This document shows positions 1 through 7,335 of a stretch of DNA of 64,000 bases, piece by piece (positions within the stretch are counted from its first letter, which is position 1; each line of letters begins with the position of its first letter). The notes beneath the pieces are model-generated. The model did not search any database, was not told the DNA's origin, and was given only the letters and a program-made list of their open reading frames with translations. The stretch lies in assembly GCA_016866215.1 (NCBI GenBank), contig VGNE01000003.1:55870-119869 (forward strand), given 5' to 3'. The position numbers and the translations under genes are program-made. This DNA is from Chloroflexota bacterium (GTDB lineage Bacteria > Chloroflexota > Anaerolineae > Anaerolineales > Villigracilaceae).

Positions 1-216
1 AGTAGTCAGTTCATGCCCGTGGACTGGCGCAACGAATTCAATTTTCCCGCCGCGCTCGCCAAATGCCGAAGGCTGGTAAAAAGCCAGATAGTCCACGGCC
101 ACAACTTTGGGCGCGGTGCGAAGCGGGATGCGATACCATCCTAGTAGGCGTGCGATTTCCATGTCGCGAGGAGTAGGAAGCAGGCAGACGAGGATTAAAT
201 CGGTTGGTTTGAGCAT
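1..216 (-). CDS. Unknown protein, N-terminal part (cut by window edge)
   Basis: The ATG at 216 opens a frame of 72 codons that runs off the left edge. The protein begins MLKPTDLILVCLLPTPRD and continues with a mixed hydrophobic and polar sequence containing GWYRIPLRTAPK; no family is recognised. There is no Shine-Dalgarno sequence. A TATAAT box lies six bases before the ATG, so the transcript is probably leaderless. A perfect 33-base palindrome lies immediately upstream. Confidence 0.6.
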   Translation of the reverse strand, partial: MLKPTDLILVCLLPTPRDMEIARLLGWYRIPLRTAPKVVAVDYLAFYQPSAFGERGGKIEFVAPVHGHELTT

Positions 217-222
217 GAGCTA

Positions 223-228
223 ATTATA
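223..228 (-). promoter_or_regulatory. -10 box, leaderless promoter of the gene starting at 216
   Basis: TATAAT on the minus strand with six bases to the ATG and no ribosome binding site between. Confidence 0.5.
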
Positions 229-230
229 AA

Positions 231-263
231 ACATGACAGTCACCTTAAAGGTGACTGTCATGT
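231..263. repeat. Palindrome family A, copy 1
   Basis: Perfect palindrome with 16-base arms and a one-base centre, core GTGACTGTCA. Copies 2 and 3 are at 12661 and 42179. The outer and inner stem bases differ between copies but remain paired, which suggests selection on the hairpin. It separates the gene starting at 216 from the 3' end of the gene at 267. Confidence 0.9.
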
Positions 264-266
264 GAT

Positions 267-1733
267 TTAAGAAATCCCAACTTCCTTGTTGAATTCCATG
301 ATTAGTTCATCAATTTCATCGGCTTGTTTTTGTACGTCGGTCCAGTAGTGTGGCTGGTACCATTGCTGCTCGATCTCTTCGTAGGTTTTGCCTTGCTGTT
401 CGACCCAGGTATAGTATTTCAGGTTATGCACACGGCGGCGTTCGGGATAAGTCAACTCGAGCATGTTGTCTGTGGACTGGCCGTGCAGGTAGCGGGCGAA
501 ATCTGCGGCGGCGTCGCGCTCGCTGTATTCGCCGAATTCCTGATGCATTTCGTGCAGGCGTGAGCGATAGAGTTCCATCGAGTCGGTGAGGACGGTGATC
601 ATCACATCGTTTTCGTCCATCTCATAATACTTGGCGACCTTGATGCAGGAGAGCACATTCGAGATGCCAGAGAAGCCGAGCAGAGCGAGGTTGGAGATTA
701 GAGATTCGGGGACGCCTTTCCCTGCGAGGTAGGCGCGTCCGTTTTCTTCGTTGAACAAACGCGCAATGTTGACCACTGCGGTATCGTCAATTGCGGTGAC
801 AAAGTCCGTGTTCTTTGTGTTGTGCACCCACGGCACGTGCTTGTCACCGATGCCTTCGATGCGATGCGAGCCGAATCCATTTTCCAAAAGCGTCGGGCAT
901 TGCAATGCTTCGCTTGCCACGATCTTGCTTTCGGGGAAGATCTGCTTGAGATAATCGCCGCTGGCAATTGTGCCTGCTGAACCCGTCGCAGATGCCATGC
1001 CGCGGAAGCGATCGTTCTTGCCCATTATCTGCTTGAGCGCTTCTTCCATGGCGTGACCTGTCACTTCGTAATGCCAGAGGTAATTGCCAAACTCGTCGAA
1101 CTGATTAAAGATCATCAGATCCTGACCAGAATTTCTTAATTCCCAGCACTTGTCGAAAATTTCCTTCACGTTGGATTCTGAGCCGGGGGTCTTGATCGTT
1201 TCGCCAGCCACTTTTTCCAGCCATTCGAATCTTTCCTTCGACATGCCTTCGGGCAAAATGGCAATGGACTCACATCCAAGCAAAGCGGAATCATACGCGC
1301 CGCCGCGACAGTAATTGCCTGTGGACGGCCAGACTGCTTTTTGAGTCGTCGGGTCAAACTGACCTGTGACCAGTCTCGGCACGAGACAGCTAAATGCGGC
1401 GCCGACTTTATGTGCGCCCGTCGGGAACCATTTGCCAACGATGACAATGATGCGCGCGCGGACTCCTGTCAGCGAAGACAGAAGCTCAAGGTAGTTGACT
1501 CCGCCAAAGGTCCCGCCTGAAGCGGATGGTTGATTGTGCCAGTTGATGCGGAACAGATTGCGCGGGTGAATGTCCCAGAGTCCGATACTCTTCAATTCCT
1601 CTTTAACTTTCGCAGGAATTTTAGAAGGGTCTTTCATTTGGGCATAGGTGGGGATGATGATGTTACGTTCTTTTGCGCGTTGAATGGCGCGGGTGCGGCG
1701 GTCTTTGTGAATGGTAAGGTCAATGGTGGTCAT
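267..1733 (-). CDS. PLP-dependent fold-type II enzyme, cysteine synthase-like
   Basis: 488 residues. Cytoplasmic enzyme of the tryptophan synthase beta / cysteine synthase fold. The probable Schiff-base lysine is K109 in GAHKVGAAF; STGN (137-140) fits the substrate-carboxylate loop and the glycine-rich SATGSAGTIASG (248-259) fits the PLP phosphate-binding loop. It is longer than ordinary cysteine synthase (about 310 residues), with an N-terminal extension of about 60 residues and an acidic C-terminal tail. The reaction cannot be read from the sequence; beta-elimination or beta-replacement of an amino acid is likely. The start has an AGGAG site (TCAGGAGAATCCC before ATG). A palindromic operator overlaps its likely transcription start. 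Confidence 0.8.
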   Translation of the reverse strand: MTTIDLTIHKDRRTRAIQRAKERNIIIPTYAQMKDPSKIPAKVKEELKSIGLWDIHPRNLFRINWHNQPSASGGTFGGVNYLELLSSLTGVRARIIVIVGKWFPTGAHKVGAAFSCLVPRLVTGQFDPTTQKAVWPSTGNYCRGGAYDSALLGCESIAILPEGMSKERFEWLEKVAGETIKTPGSESNVKEIFDKCWELRNSGQDLMIFNQFDEFGNYLWHYEVTGHAMEEALKQIMGKNDRFRGMASATGSAGTIASGDYLKQIFPESKIVASEALQCPTLLENGFGSHRIEGIGDKHVPWVHNTKNTDFVTAIDDTAVVNIARLFNEENGRAYLAGKGVPESLISNLALLGFSGISNVLSCIKVAKYYEMDENDVMITVLTDSMELYRSRLHEMHQEFGEYSERDAAADFARYLHGQSTDNMLELTYPERRRVHNLKYYTWVEQQGKTYEEIEQQWYQPHYWTDVQKQADEIDELIMEFNKEVGIS

Positions 1734-1750
1734 GGGATTCTCCTGATTTT

Positions 1751-1773
1751 AGTTGTCAGACAACTTTATTATA
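1751..1773 (-). promoter_or_regulatory. -10 box and GntR-like operator before the PLP enzyme
   Basis: On the minus strand TATAAT (1768-1773) is followed by the perfect palindrome AGTTGTCTGACAACT (1751-1765), placed over the expected transcription start. TTGTC-N-GACAA half-sites resemble GntR-family operators. No GntR gene is in the window. Confidence 0.5.
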
Positions 1774-2075
1774 GCGCACATCAGTATAAACGGAATAATG
1801 TTTATGGTGAGCCCGTCTGGTGAAATGTTGGTGACGAAACTTTTGAATAATTTAATTTTCTGCGCAAATTCCAATGACTCAAGAAAGATGAAGCCTGTTT
1901 CTTCCTGAGCCTGAATTTGTTCTTCTAGTGCGGCTCTTTCCTCTCTTTGAATTGACCCTGTAAAACACGACTCATTTGGCGCCATCAATTTTTTATGATT
2001 AGTAATTTATGCATTCGCGGGTCTTTTACTAATAAAAAGTTACTTTTGTAATCGTATAAAAATTACACATCGAAG
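1774..2075. other. Intergenic stretch with no supported gene
   Basis: Between the divergent promoters of the PLP enzyme and the activase gene. A 79-codon minus-strand frame (1749-1988) exists, but it has no ribosome binding site, overlaps the PLP gene promoter and matches no family known to me. Base composition is AT-rich. Nothing else is seen. Confidence 0.4.
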
Positions 2076-2140
2076 TTGACATTCAAGGGAGAAAAACTGT
2101 AAAATGTAATTGACAATAAACGAACGCTCGTTCATTTATT
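2076..2140 (+). promoter_or_regulatory. Promoter and TetR-type operator of the activase gene
   Basis: TTGACA (2076-2081), 18-base spacer, TAAAAT (2100-2105), then a 26-base near-perfect inverted repeat (2115-2140) with core GAACG-N2-CGTTC (2122-2133). The operator overlaps the expected transcription start, a repressor position. The same core lies at 6495-6506 before the TetR gene. Confidence 0.7.
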
Positions 2141-2155
2141 GTAAGGAGCATTATC

Positions 2156-5100
2156 ATGTCCAACCTCAGATTGGGAATTGATATTGGTTCCACTACTGCC
2201 AAAGCGGTGATTCTGAACGGGGGAAAAGATTTGCTTTTCTCTTCATATCGCCGGCACAATGCTGAGACGCTGCAAACTGTACAGGCAATGCTTGCCGATG
2301 CAAAAGAAAAACTTGGCGATGTGGAAGTGGATGTGTTGATAACTGGTTCTGCGGGGATGGGAGTATGCGAAAGGTTCAGTCTGCCCTTTATTCAGGAAGT
2401 GATCGCTTCGGCTGAGGTGGTGCGGCAGCTATATCCGCAAGTAAAAACATTAATTGATATTGGCGGTGAAGATGCCAAGATGATCTTCTTCAAAGACGAA
2501 GGCATGCCCGACATCCGCATGAACGGTTCCTGCGCGGGCGGGACGGGCGCATTCATTGATGAGATGGCAAGTTTGTTGAATGTGCCCATCGCCGATCTGG
2601 ATGCGCTTGCCAGCAAACACACGACGATCTACCCGATGGCTTCGCGCTGCGGCGTGTTCGCGAAGACGGATCTGCAAAATTTATTGAGCCGTGATATTCC
2701 GCGTGAGGATATTTCCGCTTCTGTCTTTCACGCAGTTGTACTGCAAACACTGGCGACCCTGGCGCGCGGATATACGTCCAAGCCGTTGATCCTGTTCTGC
2801 GGCGGACCGCTGACATTTTTACCCGCGTTGAAAAAATCTTTTATGGAAGTCCTGCGCCTCACCCCCGACGATGTGCTGGATGTGGACAACGCGCAATTTC
2901 TTCCTGCGATTGGTGCGGCTCTCGTTAAATCATCCACAAGTGAAGCATTCACACTGACATCTTTAATGGAACAGCTCGATACTGAACAGATACATGCAAC
3001 CGCCAATCAAAACCGATTGCCCGCATTGTTCAAAGACCAGGCGGACTATCAGGCATGGGAAGCGGCGCGGATGCGTCACAGAATCGAGCGCGTGGATATT
3101 GCGCAACTTAATGGCGATAAATTATTCCTCGGCGTTGACTCAGGTTCGACCACGACAAAGACCGTGTTGATCGATGGGCAGGGCAGGGTGGCGTTTGAGT
3201 ATTACGTCAATAACAAAGGGGATGCTATTCATGCTGTTCAGCAGGGATTGAGTGAAATCCAGCAACGTTTTGCAGAACATGGCAAGGCTCCGCACATCAC
3301 GCGCAGCATGGTTACAGGCTATGGCGAGGACTTAATCCGCGCGGCGTTTGGTTTGGATGATGGCATGGTGGAAACGCTGGCGCACTTCCGCGCGGCGAAG
3401 GCGTTTGACAAAGACGTCAGCTTCATCATGGACATCGGCGGGCAGGATATGAAAGCCATTTTTGTAAAAGATGGTTTCATTCAGGATATCAAAATCAACG
3501 AAGCCTGTTCTTCGGGCTGCGGCTCATTCATCGAATCCTTTGCGCGTAACATGGGGTATACCGCCGCCGATTTTGCGAAGGAAGCCACCAAAGGCGAAGC
3601 GCCATGCGATCTCGGCACGCGCTGTACGGTGTTCATGAATTCAAAGGTCAAGCAGTCGTTGCGTGAGGGCGCTTCTATTAATGATATTTCTGCGGGGCTG
3701 GCGTATTCAGTCATCAAGAATGCGCTGCATAAAGTTTTGAAGGTCACCAACACAGATTTACTTGGTGAACATATTGTTGTGCAGGGCGGCACGTTCCGCA
3801 ACCCCGCTGTGCAAAAGGCGCTTGAACATCTTTTGGGGCGCGAGGTCGTTTGCCCTGATATGGCGGAATTGATGGGCGCGTATGGCGCGGCGTTGACTGC
3901 GCTCGATTTTTGGAATGGAACGGCTTGCCGTTCCAATACCCAGCAGCAAGCTACTGGATTCCAAATTGGGGTCGTGGGCAATTACGCGAAGAAAACCATC
4001 CATTGTCATGGCTGTGAAAACAAATGTGCCGTTACGAAGATGACTTTCCCGAATGGAAATATTTTTTATTCGGGCAATCGCTGTGAAAAAATTTATACGA
4101 ACGGAGGCAGGGCGGAGCGGCGCGGAATCAACCTGCCTGCAATCAAATGTGATTTACTCTTCGACAGAAAAACCGCGCCCGACTCAACCCCGAGGCTGGT
4201 CATCGGTATTCCCAGGGTTTTGAATCAGTTCGAGAATTTCCCCTTCTGGAATACTCTGCTGGTGGAAAGCGGAATCAAAGTGCAACTCTCCGCGCCTTCA
4301 AGCAATGCGGTCTTCCAAAAAGGGACGGGGCATATCATGTCCGATAACCTGTGCTTCCCTGGGAAACTTGTCAGCGGGCATATTATGAACCTGATCGAAA
4401 TGGGCGTGGATCGAATCTTTTACCCGATGGTCTTCTATGAAGAGAGCGGCTTTAGCGATGCGGCGAATAGTTTTAACTGTCCCATTGTTTCAGGTTATGC
4501 GGATGTGGTGCGGAATGTCATTAACCCAGAGGGGAAATATAAAATCCAATTGGATATGCCGCCAGTCAACTTTAATGATAAGAAGCTGTTGAGGAAGACC
4601 TGCCTCGATTATCTTGCGAGTCTCGGCGTGCCGCATGGGATTGCTGTTCGGGCGTTTGACAAGGCCCAGGAATCGCAGAAACAGTTCAAAGGTCAGGTTC
4701 GAAGCGCGGCGGCGGAGATTTTGGAAAATGCAAAAGAGGAAGGTCGCCCCGTCATTTTGTTGTTGGGACGCCCGTATCATATCGATCCGCTGATCAATCA
4801 TAAAGTTCCAGACATCCTGATAAATTTTGGGCTGGATGTCATTACCGAAGATTCCATCCCGCTCGAGGATGGGCAGACGCTGGAGAATCGACACGTGATG
4901 ACGCAATGGGAATATCTCAATCGTTATTTTCACGCCGCGCGCTGGGCGGGACAAACTGACGGCGTGGAAGTGGTGCAGTTGAATTCTTTTGGCTGTGGAC
5001 CCGACCCGTTTATTCTGGATGAGGTCAACGCGATTTTGGGCGAGTATGGAAAAAGCCCGACAGTCATTCGTATTGATGAAATTGAAAGTGTGGGTTCCAC

Positions 5101-6424
5101 GAAGTTAAGATTGCGCTCCATGCTTGAGTCTATGCGGCATTTGAAACCGATGGGGAAAATTTATAAAGCGCGCAAGACGACGCGCACGTATCAACACGAA
5201 GATCGAAGCAGGACTTTGATCGTGCCTGATTTTTCACCGTTTTGTTCGCCGCCCATTGTTCGTCCCTTTATGGATGCGGGCTATGACATCGTCTGGCTTC
5301 CGCCCGCGGATCGCGCATCTGTGGATGTTGGACTCAAATATACCAACAACGAAATTTGTTATCCTGGCATCGTCACGGTGGGTGATCTGGTGAAGGCGCT
5401 GCAATCGGGGAATTATGATCTTTCAAAGACCGCGATCGGATTTTCGCAAACAGGCGGACAATGCCGCGCCTCGAGTTATGTTGGCATGATCAAGAAGGCG
5501 CTCATTGCGGCGGGGTTCGGCGGTGTGCCCGTGGTTGCGCTTTCCACAAGTTTGCGGGCTTTGAATGAGCAGCCAGGCTTTGAGTTTAATGCGACCGCGT
5601 TCATGTACAAAGCCATCATCAGCATGGCGTTCACCGATGCGCTCTCGGATATGTATTACTCCACTGTAATCCGCGAAAATATAAAAGGGGAGGCGCAGCG
5701 AGTTGCAGATCGATATCTAAATGAGTTTATGGAAGGGGAAATTCCTGCCGAGCAAAAAGCATTGCTGCGTGCGTTGGAAAATGCCGTGGTGGATTTCAAT
5801 GCGATTGAGGTTAACGACAGGCAGTATCCCAAAACGGGAATCGTCGGTGAGATCTACGTCAAGTACAACGCCTTCTCCAATAATCATGCGGCGCAATGGC
5901 TGATGGACCAGGGATTGGAAGTGGTGATGCCTTCGTTTTTGGAATTCTTCGCGGGCGGGATCATCCATGTTAATCAAAAAGTGAAGACCAATCTGGCGCG
6001 GCGCGATGTGTTGTGGTTGTTGTCTTTTCTGGGGAAGAAAATTCTCCGTGATTACTTGGGTGAAGTTCATGAGGTGATGAAGAGCTATCGGCGTTTCCAT
6101 CACCACACCGCTATCGAACAAATTGCGAAGAACGCGCAGGAGATCCTCAGCCTGAATCATCAATACGGGGAAGGCTGGCTGCTCGCAGGCGAGGTTGCCA
6201 CTTTTGTAAAAGATGGAATTCCCAACGTGCTGTGTTTGCAGCCGTTTGGCTGTATCGCCAATCACATCATCGCCAAGGGGGCGGAGAAGAAGATGAAGGA
6301 AATGTATCCGCAGTTGAATTTACTCTTCCTGGATGCGGACGCGGGCATCAGTGAAGTGAATTTCTTCAATCGGATGCACTTTTTTGTCAATCATGCGAAG
6401 GAGGGGATGGGCGTTGCAGTTTAA
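2156..6424 (+). CDS. Giant acyl-CoA dehydratase activase / DUF2229-type protein
   Basis: 1422 residues. Two ASKHA ATPase domains of the BadF/BcrA/HgdC activator type stand in tandem: the first with GIDIGSTTAKAV (7-18), DIGGEDAK (about 102) and CAGGTGAF (about 125); the second with GVDSGSTTTKT (about 326), DIGGQDMK (about 426) and NEACSSGCGSF (about 448). In HgdC-type proteins the cysteine of such loops holds a [4Fe-4S] cluster and ATP drives one-electron transfer to a dehydratase. A Cys cluster CHGCENKC...NRC follows (about 616-642), then a DUF2229-like region from about 682 and an HgdB-like C-terminal half with several conserved Cys. No separate dehydratase subunits are nearby, so the substrate is unknown. 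AAGGAG lies before the ATG. Regulation by the TetR gene downstream is inferred from the shared operator. Confidence 0.85.
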   Translation: MSNLRLGIDIGSTTAKAVILNGGKDLLFSSYRRHNAETLQTVQAMLADAKEKLGDVEVDVLITGSAGMGVCERFSLPFIQEVIASAEVVRQLYPQVKTLIDIGGEDAKMIFFKDEGMPDIRMNGSCAGGTGAFIDEMASLLNVPIADLDALASKHTTIYPMASRCGVFAKTDLQNLLSRDIPREDISASVFHAVVLQTLATLARGYTSKPLILFCGGPLTFLPALKKSFMEVLRLTPDDVLDVDNAQFLPAIGAALVKSSTSEAFTLTSLMEQLDTEQIHATANQNRLPALFKDQADYQAWEAARMRHRIERVDIAQLNGDKLFLGVDSGSTTTKTVLIDGQGRVAFEYYVNNKGDAIHAVQQGLSEIQQRFAEHGKAPHITRSMVTGYGEDLIRAAFGLDDGMVETLAHFRAAKAFDKDVSFIMDIGGQDMKAIFVKDGFIQDIKINEACSSGCGSFIESFARNMGYTAADFAKEATKGEAPCDLGTRCTVFMNSKVKQSLREGASINDISAGLAYSVIKNALHKVLKVTNTDLLGEHIVVQGGTFRNPAVQKALEHLLGREVVCPDMAELMGAYGAALTALDFWNGTACRSNTQQQATGFQIGVVGNYAKKTIHCHGCENKCAVTKMTFPNGNIFYSGNRCEKIYTNGGRAERRGINLPAIKCDLLFDRKTAPDSTPRLVIGIPRVLNQFENFPFWNTLLVESGIKVQLSAPSSNAVFQKGTGHIMSDNLCFPGKLVSGHIMNLIEMGVDRIFYPMVFYEESGFSDAANSFNCPIVSGYADVVRNVINPEGKYKIQLDMPPVNFNDKKLLRKTCLDYLASLGVPHGIAVRAFDKAQESQKQFKGQVRSAAAEILENAKEEGRPVILLLGRPYHIDPLINHKVPDILINFGLDVITEDSIPLEDGQTLENRHVMTQWEYLNRYFHAARWAGQTDGVEVVQLNSFGCGPDPFILDEVNAILGEYGKSPTVIRIDEIESVGSTKLRLRSMLESMRHLKPMGKIYKARKTTRTYQHEDRSRTLIVPDFSPFCSPPIVRPFMDAGYDIVWLPPADRASVDVGLKYTNNEICYPGIVTVGDLVKALQSGNYDLSKTAIGFSQTGGQCRASSYVGMIKKALIAAGFGGVPVVALSTSLRALNEQPGFEFNATAFMYKAIISMAFTDALSDMYYSTVIRENIKGEAQRVADRYLNEFMEGEIPAEQKALLRALENAVVDFNAIEVNDRQYPKTGIVGEIYVKYNAFSNNHAAQWLMDQGLEVVMPSFLEFFAGGIIHVNQKVKTNLARRDVLWLLSFLGKKILRDYLGEVHEVMKSYRRFHHHTAIEQIAKNAQEILSLNHQYGEGWLLAGEVATFVKDGIPNVLCLQPFGCIANHIIAKGAEKKMKEMYPQLNLLFLDADAGISEVNFFNRMHFFVNHAKEGMGVAV

Positions 6425-6458
6425 TTGAACCCCGTCCATTCAAAGAGGCTTTTTCATC

Positions 6459-6506
6459 TTGACAAAAGTTTTTCGTTTCGTTTAGAATAAAAATGAACGT
6501 TCGTTC
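6459..6506 (+). promoter_or_regulatory. Promoter and operator of the TetR gene
   Basis: TTGACA (6459-6464), 18-base spacer, TAGAAT (6483-6488), then GAACG-N2-CGTTC (6495-6506). Layout and operator core match the promoter at 2076, which supports autoregulation and control of the activase gene by the same repressor. Confidence 0.7.
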
Positions 6507-6528
6507 GTTTCTGTAAAAGAAGGAAATC

Positions 6529-7149
6529 ATGCCCGCTAAATCGAAAGACACACCGAAGAAAGGCGAGACCACCCGTCTTGCGATTGAAGACGCCGCGGTG
6601 GAACTCTTCATGGAGCAAGGCTATCATGCCACATCCATGCGCCAGATCGCGGAACGCGCCGAACTGGCGCTGGGCGGCATCTACAACCACTTCAAAAGCA
6701 AGGAGGAGATTTTTGAAGCGATCATCATAGACAAACACCCCTACAAGAAGGTTTTGCCCGCCATTCTCGAAGCGCAAGGGGAGACGGCGGAAGACTTTAT
6801 GAAGAACGCGGCGCAAATCAGCATGATTGAATTGAAGAAACAGCCTTATTACCTGAATTTGATGTTTATCGAGTTCGTGGAATTCAACGGCAAACACGGC
6901 GCGTTGCTTTTGCGCAAGATCGCTCCCAAAGTATTGCCCATCTTTGAAAAACTTGTCAAGTCGAGGAAGGAATTGCGAATCACCAACCCCGCCATGCTCG
7001 TTCGCTCTTTCTTTGGATTGATCATCTCTTTTATGCTTACCGAAATGATTATCGGGCATTCCCACCTGAACGCGCTGATGCCCAAAAATCCCATGGATGC
7101 CTATGTGGATATTTACCTGCACGGCATCCTCAAACCCGCCGATTTGTAA
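6529..7149 (+). CDS. TetR/AcrR family transcriptional regulator
   Basis: 206 residues. The N-terminal helix-turn-helix covers about residues 15-62 (TTRLAIEDAAVELF, then TSMRQIAERAELALGGIYNHFKSKEEIF). The C-terminal ligand-binding part is helical and not assignable. AGAAGGAAATC gives a good ribosome binding site. Its promoter carries an operator like that of the upstream giant activase gene, and an efflux operon follows after 186 bases of repeats. The arrangement resembles cecR next to ybhGFSR in E. coli, but here the visible operator is shared with the activase gene, not seen before the permease. The stop codon TAA lies in the first unit of an 8-nt periodic repeat. Confidence 0.88.
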   Translation: MPAKSKDTPKKGETTRLAIEDAAVELFMEQGYHATSMRQIAERAELALGGIYNHFKSKEEIFEAIIIDKHPYKKVLPAILEAQGETAEDFMKNAAQISMIELKKQPYYLNLMFIEFVEFNGKHGALLLRKIAPKVLPIFEKLVKSRKELRITNPAMLVRSFFGLIISFMLTEMIIGHSHLNALMPKNPMDAYVDIYLHGILKPADL

Positions 7150-7190
7150 ATACACGTACACAGGTACACAAGTAAACAAGTAAATACACC
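7147..7190 (+). repeat. 8-nt periodic array F, copy 1
   Basis: Four to five degenerate units of GTAMACAR type read on the plus strand (GTACACAG, GTACACAA, GTAAACAA, GTAAATAC). It begins at the stop codon of the TetR gene and has the same orientation as that gene. Related arrays are at 13109, 14866 and 35307. Confidence 0.8.
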
Positions 7191-7210
7191 CATCACTCAA
7201 ACGGAACACG

Positions 7211-7256
7211 GGTCTCGATACGCCTCTCTAAAACCATTCGGGGCTACTCGACCACC
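7211..7256 (+). repeat. Repeat family C, copy 1
   Basis: About 46 bases, GGTCTCGATACGCC ... GGGGCTACTCGACCACC. Imperfect inverted repeat with GGTCTCGATAC and CTACTCGACCACC ends. Other copies at 9887 (reversed) and 47818. Confidence 0.85.
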
Positions 7257-7282
7257 AAACACGCAACACTTACCACGCCCTT

Positions 7283-7320
7283 TATCGCTTCGACTTTGCT
7301 CAACGCAAGCCTTCATCCTT
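7283..7320 (+). repeat. Repeat family E3, copy 1
   Basis: Sequence around CTTCGACTTTGCTCAACGC followed by AAGCCTTCATCCTT. A second copy lies reversed at 56112-56148. Probably a partial mobile palindrome. Confidence 0.7.
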
Positions 7321-7335
7321 CCCCAAGGAGACCGC

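Noticed and set aside
267..1733. Naming the PLP enzyme TrpB or CysK
   Set aside because: It shares the fold, but length and flanking motifs differ from both and no trp or cys genes are nearby.
1749..1988. 79-codon minus-strand frame in the gap before the activase
   Set aside because: No ribosome binding site, overlaps the PLP enzyme promoter, no family. Its Glu/Gln-rich stretch looks mildly protein-like, so it is kept only as a note.
6454..7209. 251-codon minus-strand frame
   Set aside because: Antisense of the TetR gene; the plus-strand protein has clear family motifs, promoter and ribosome binding site.
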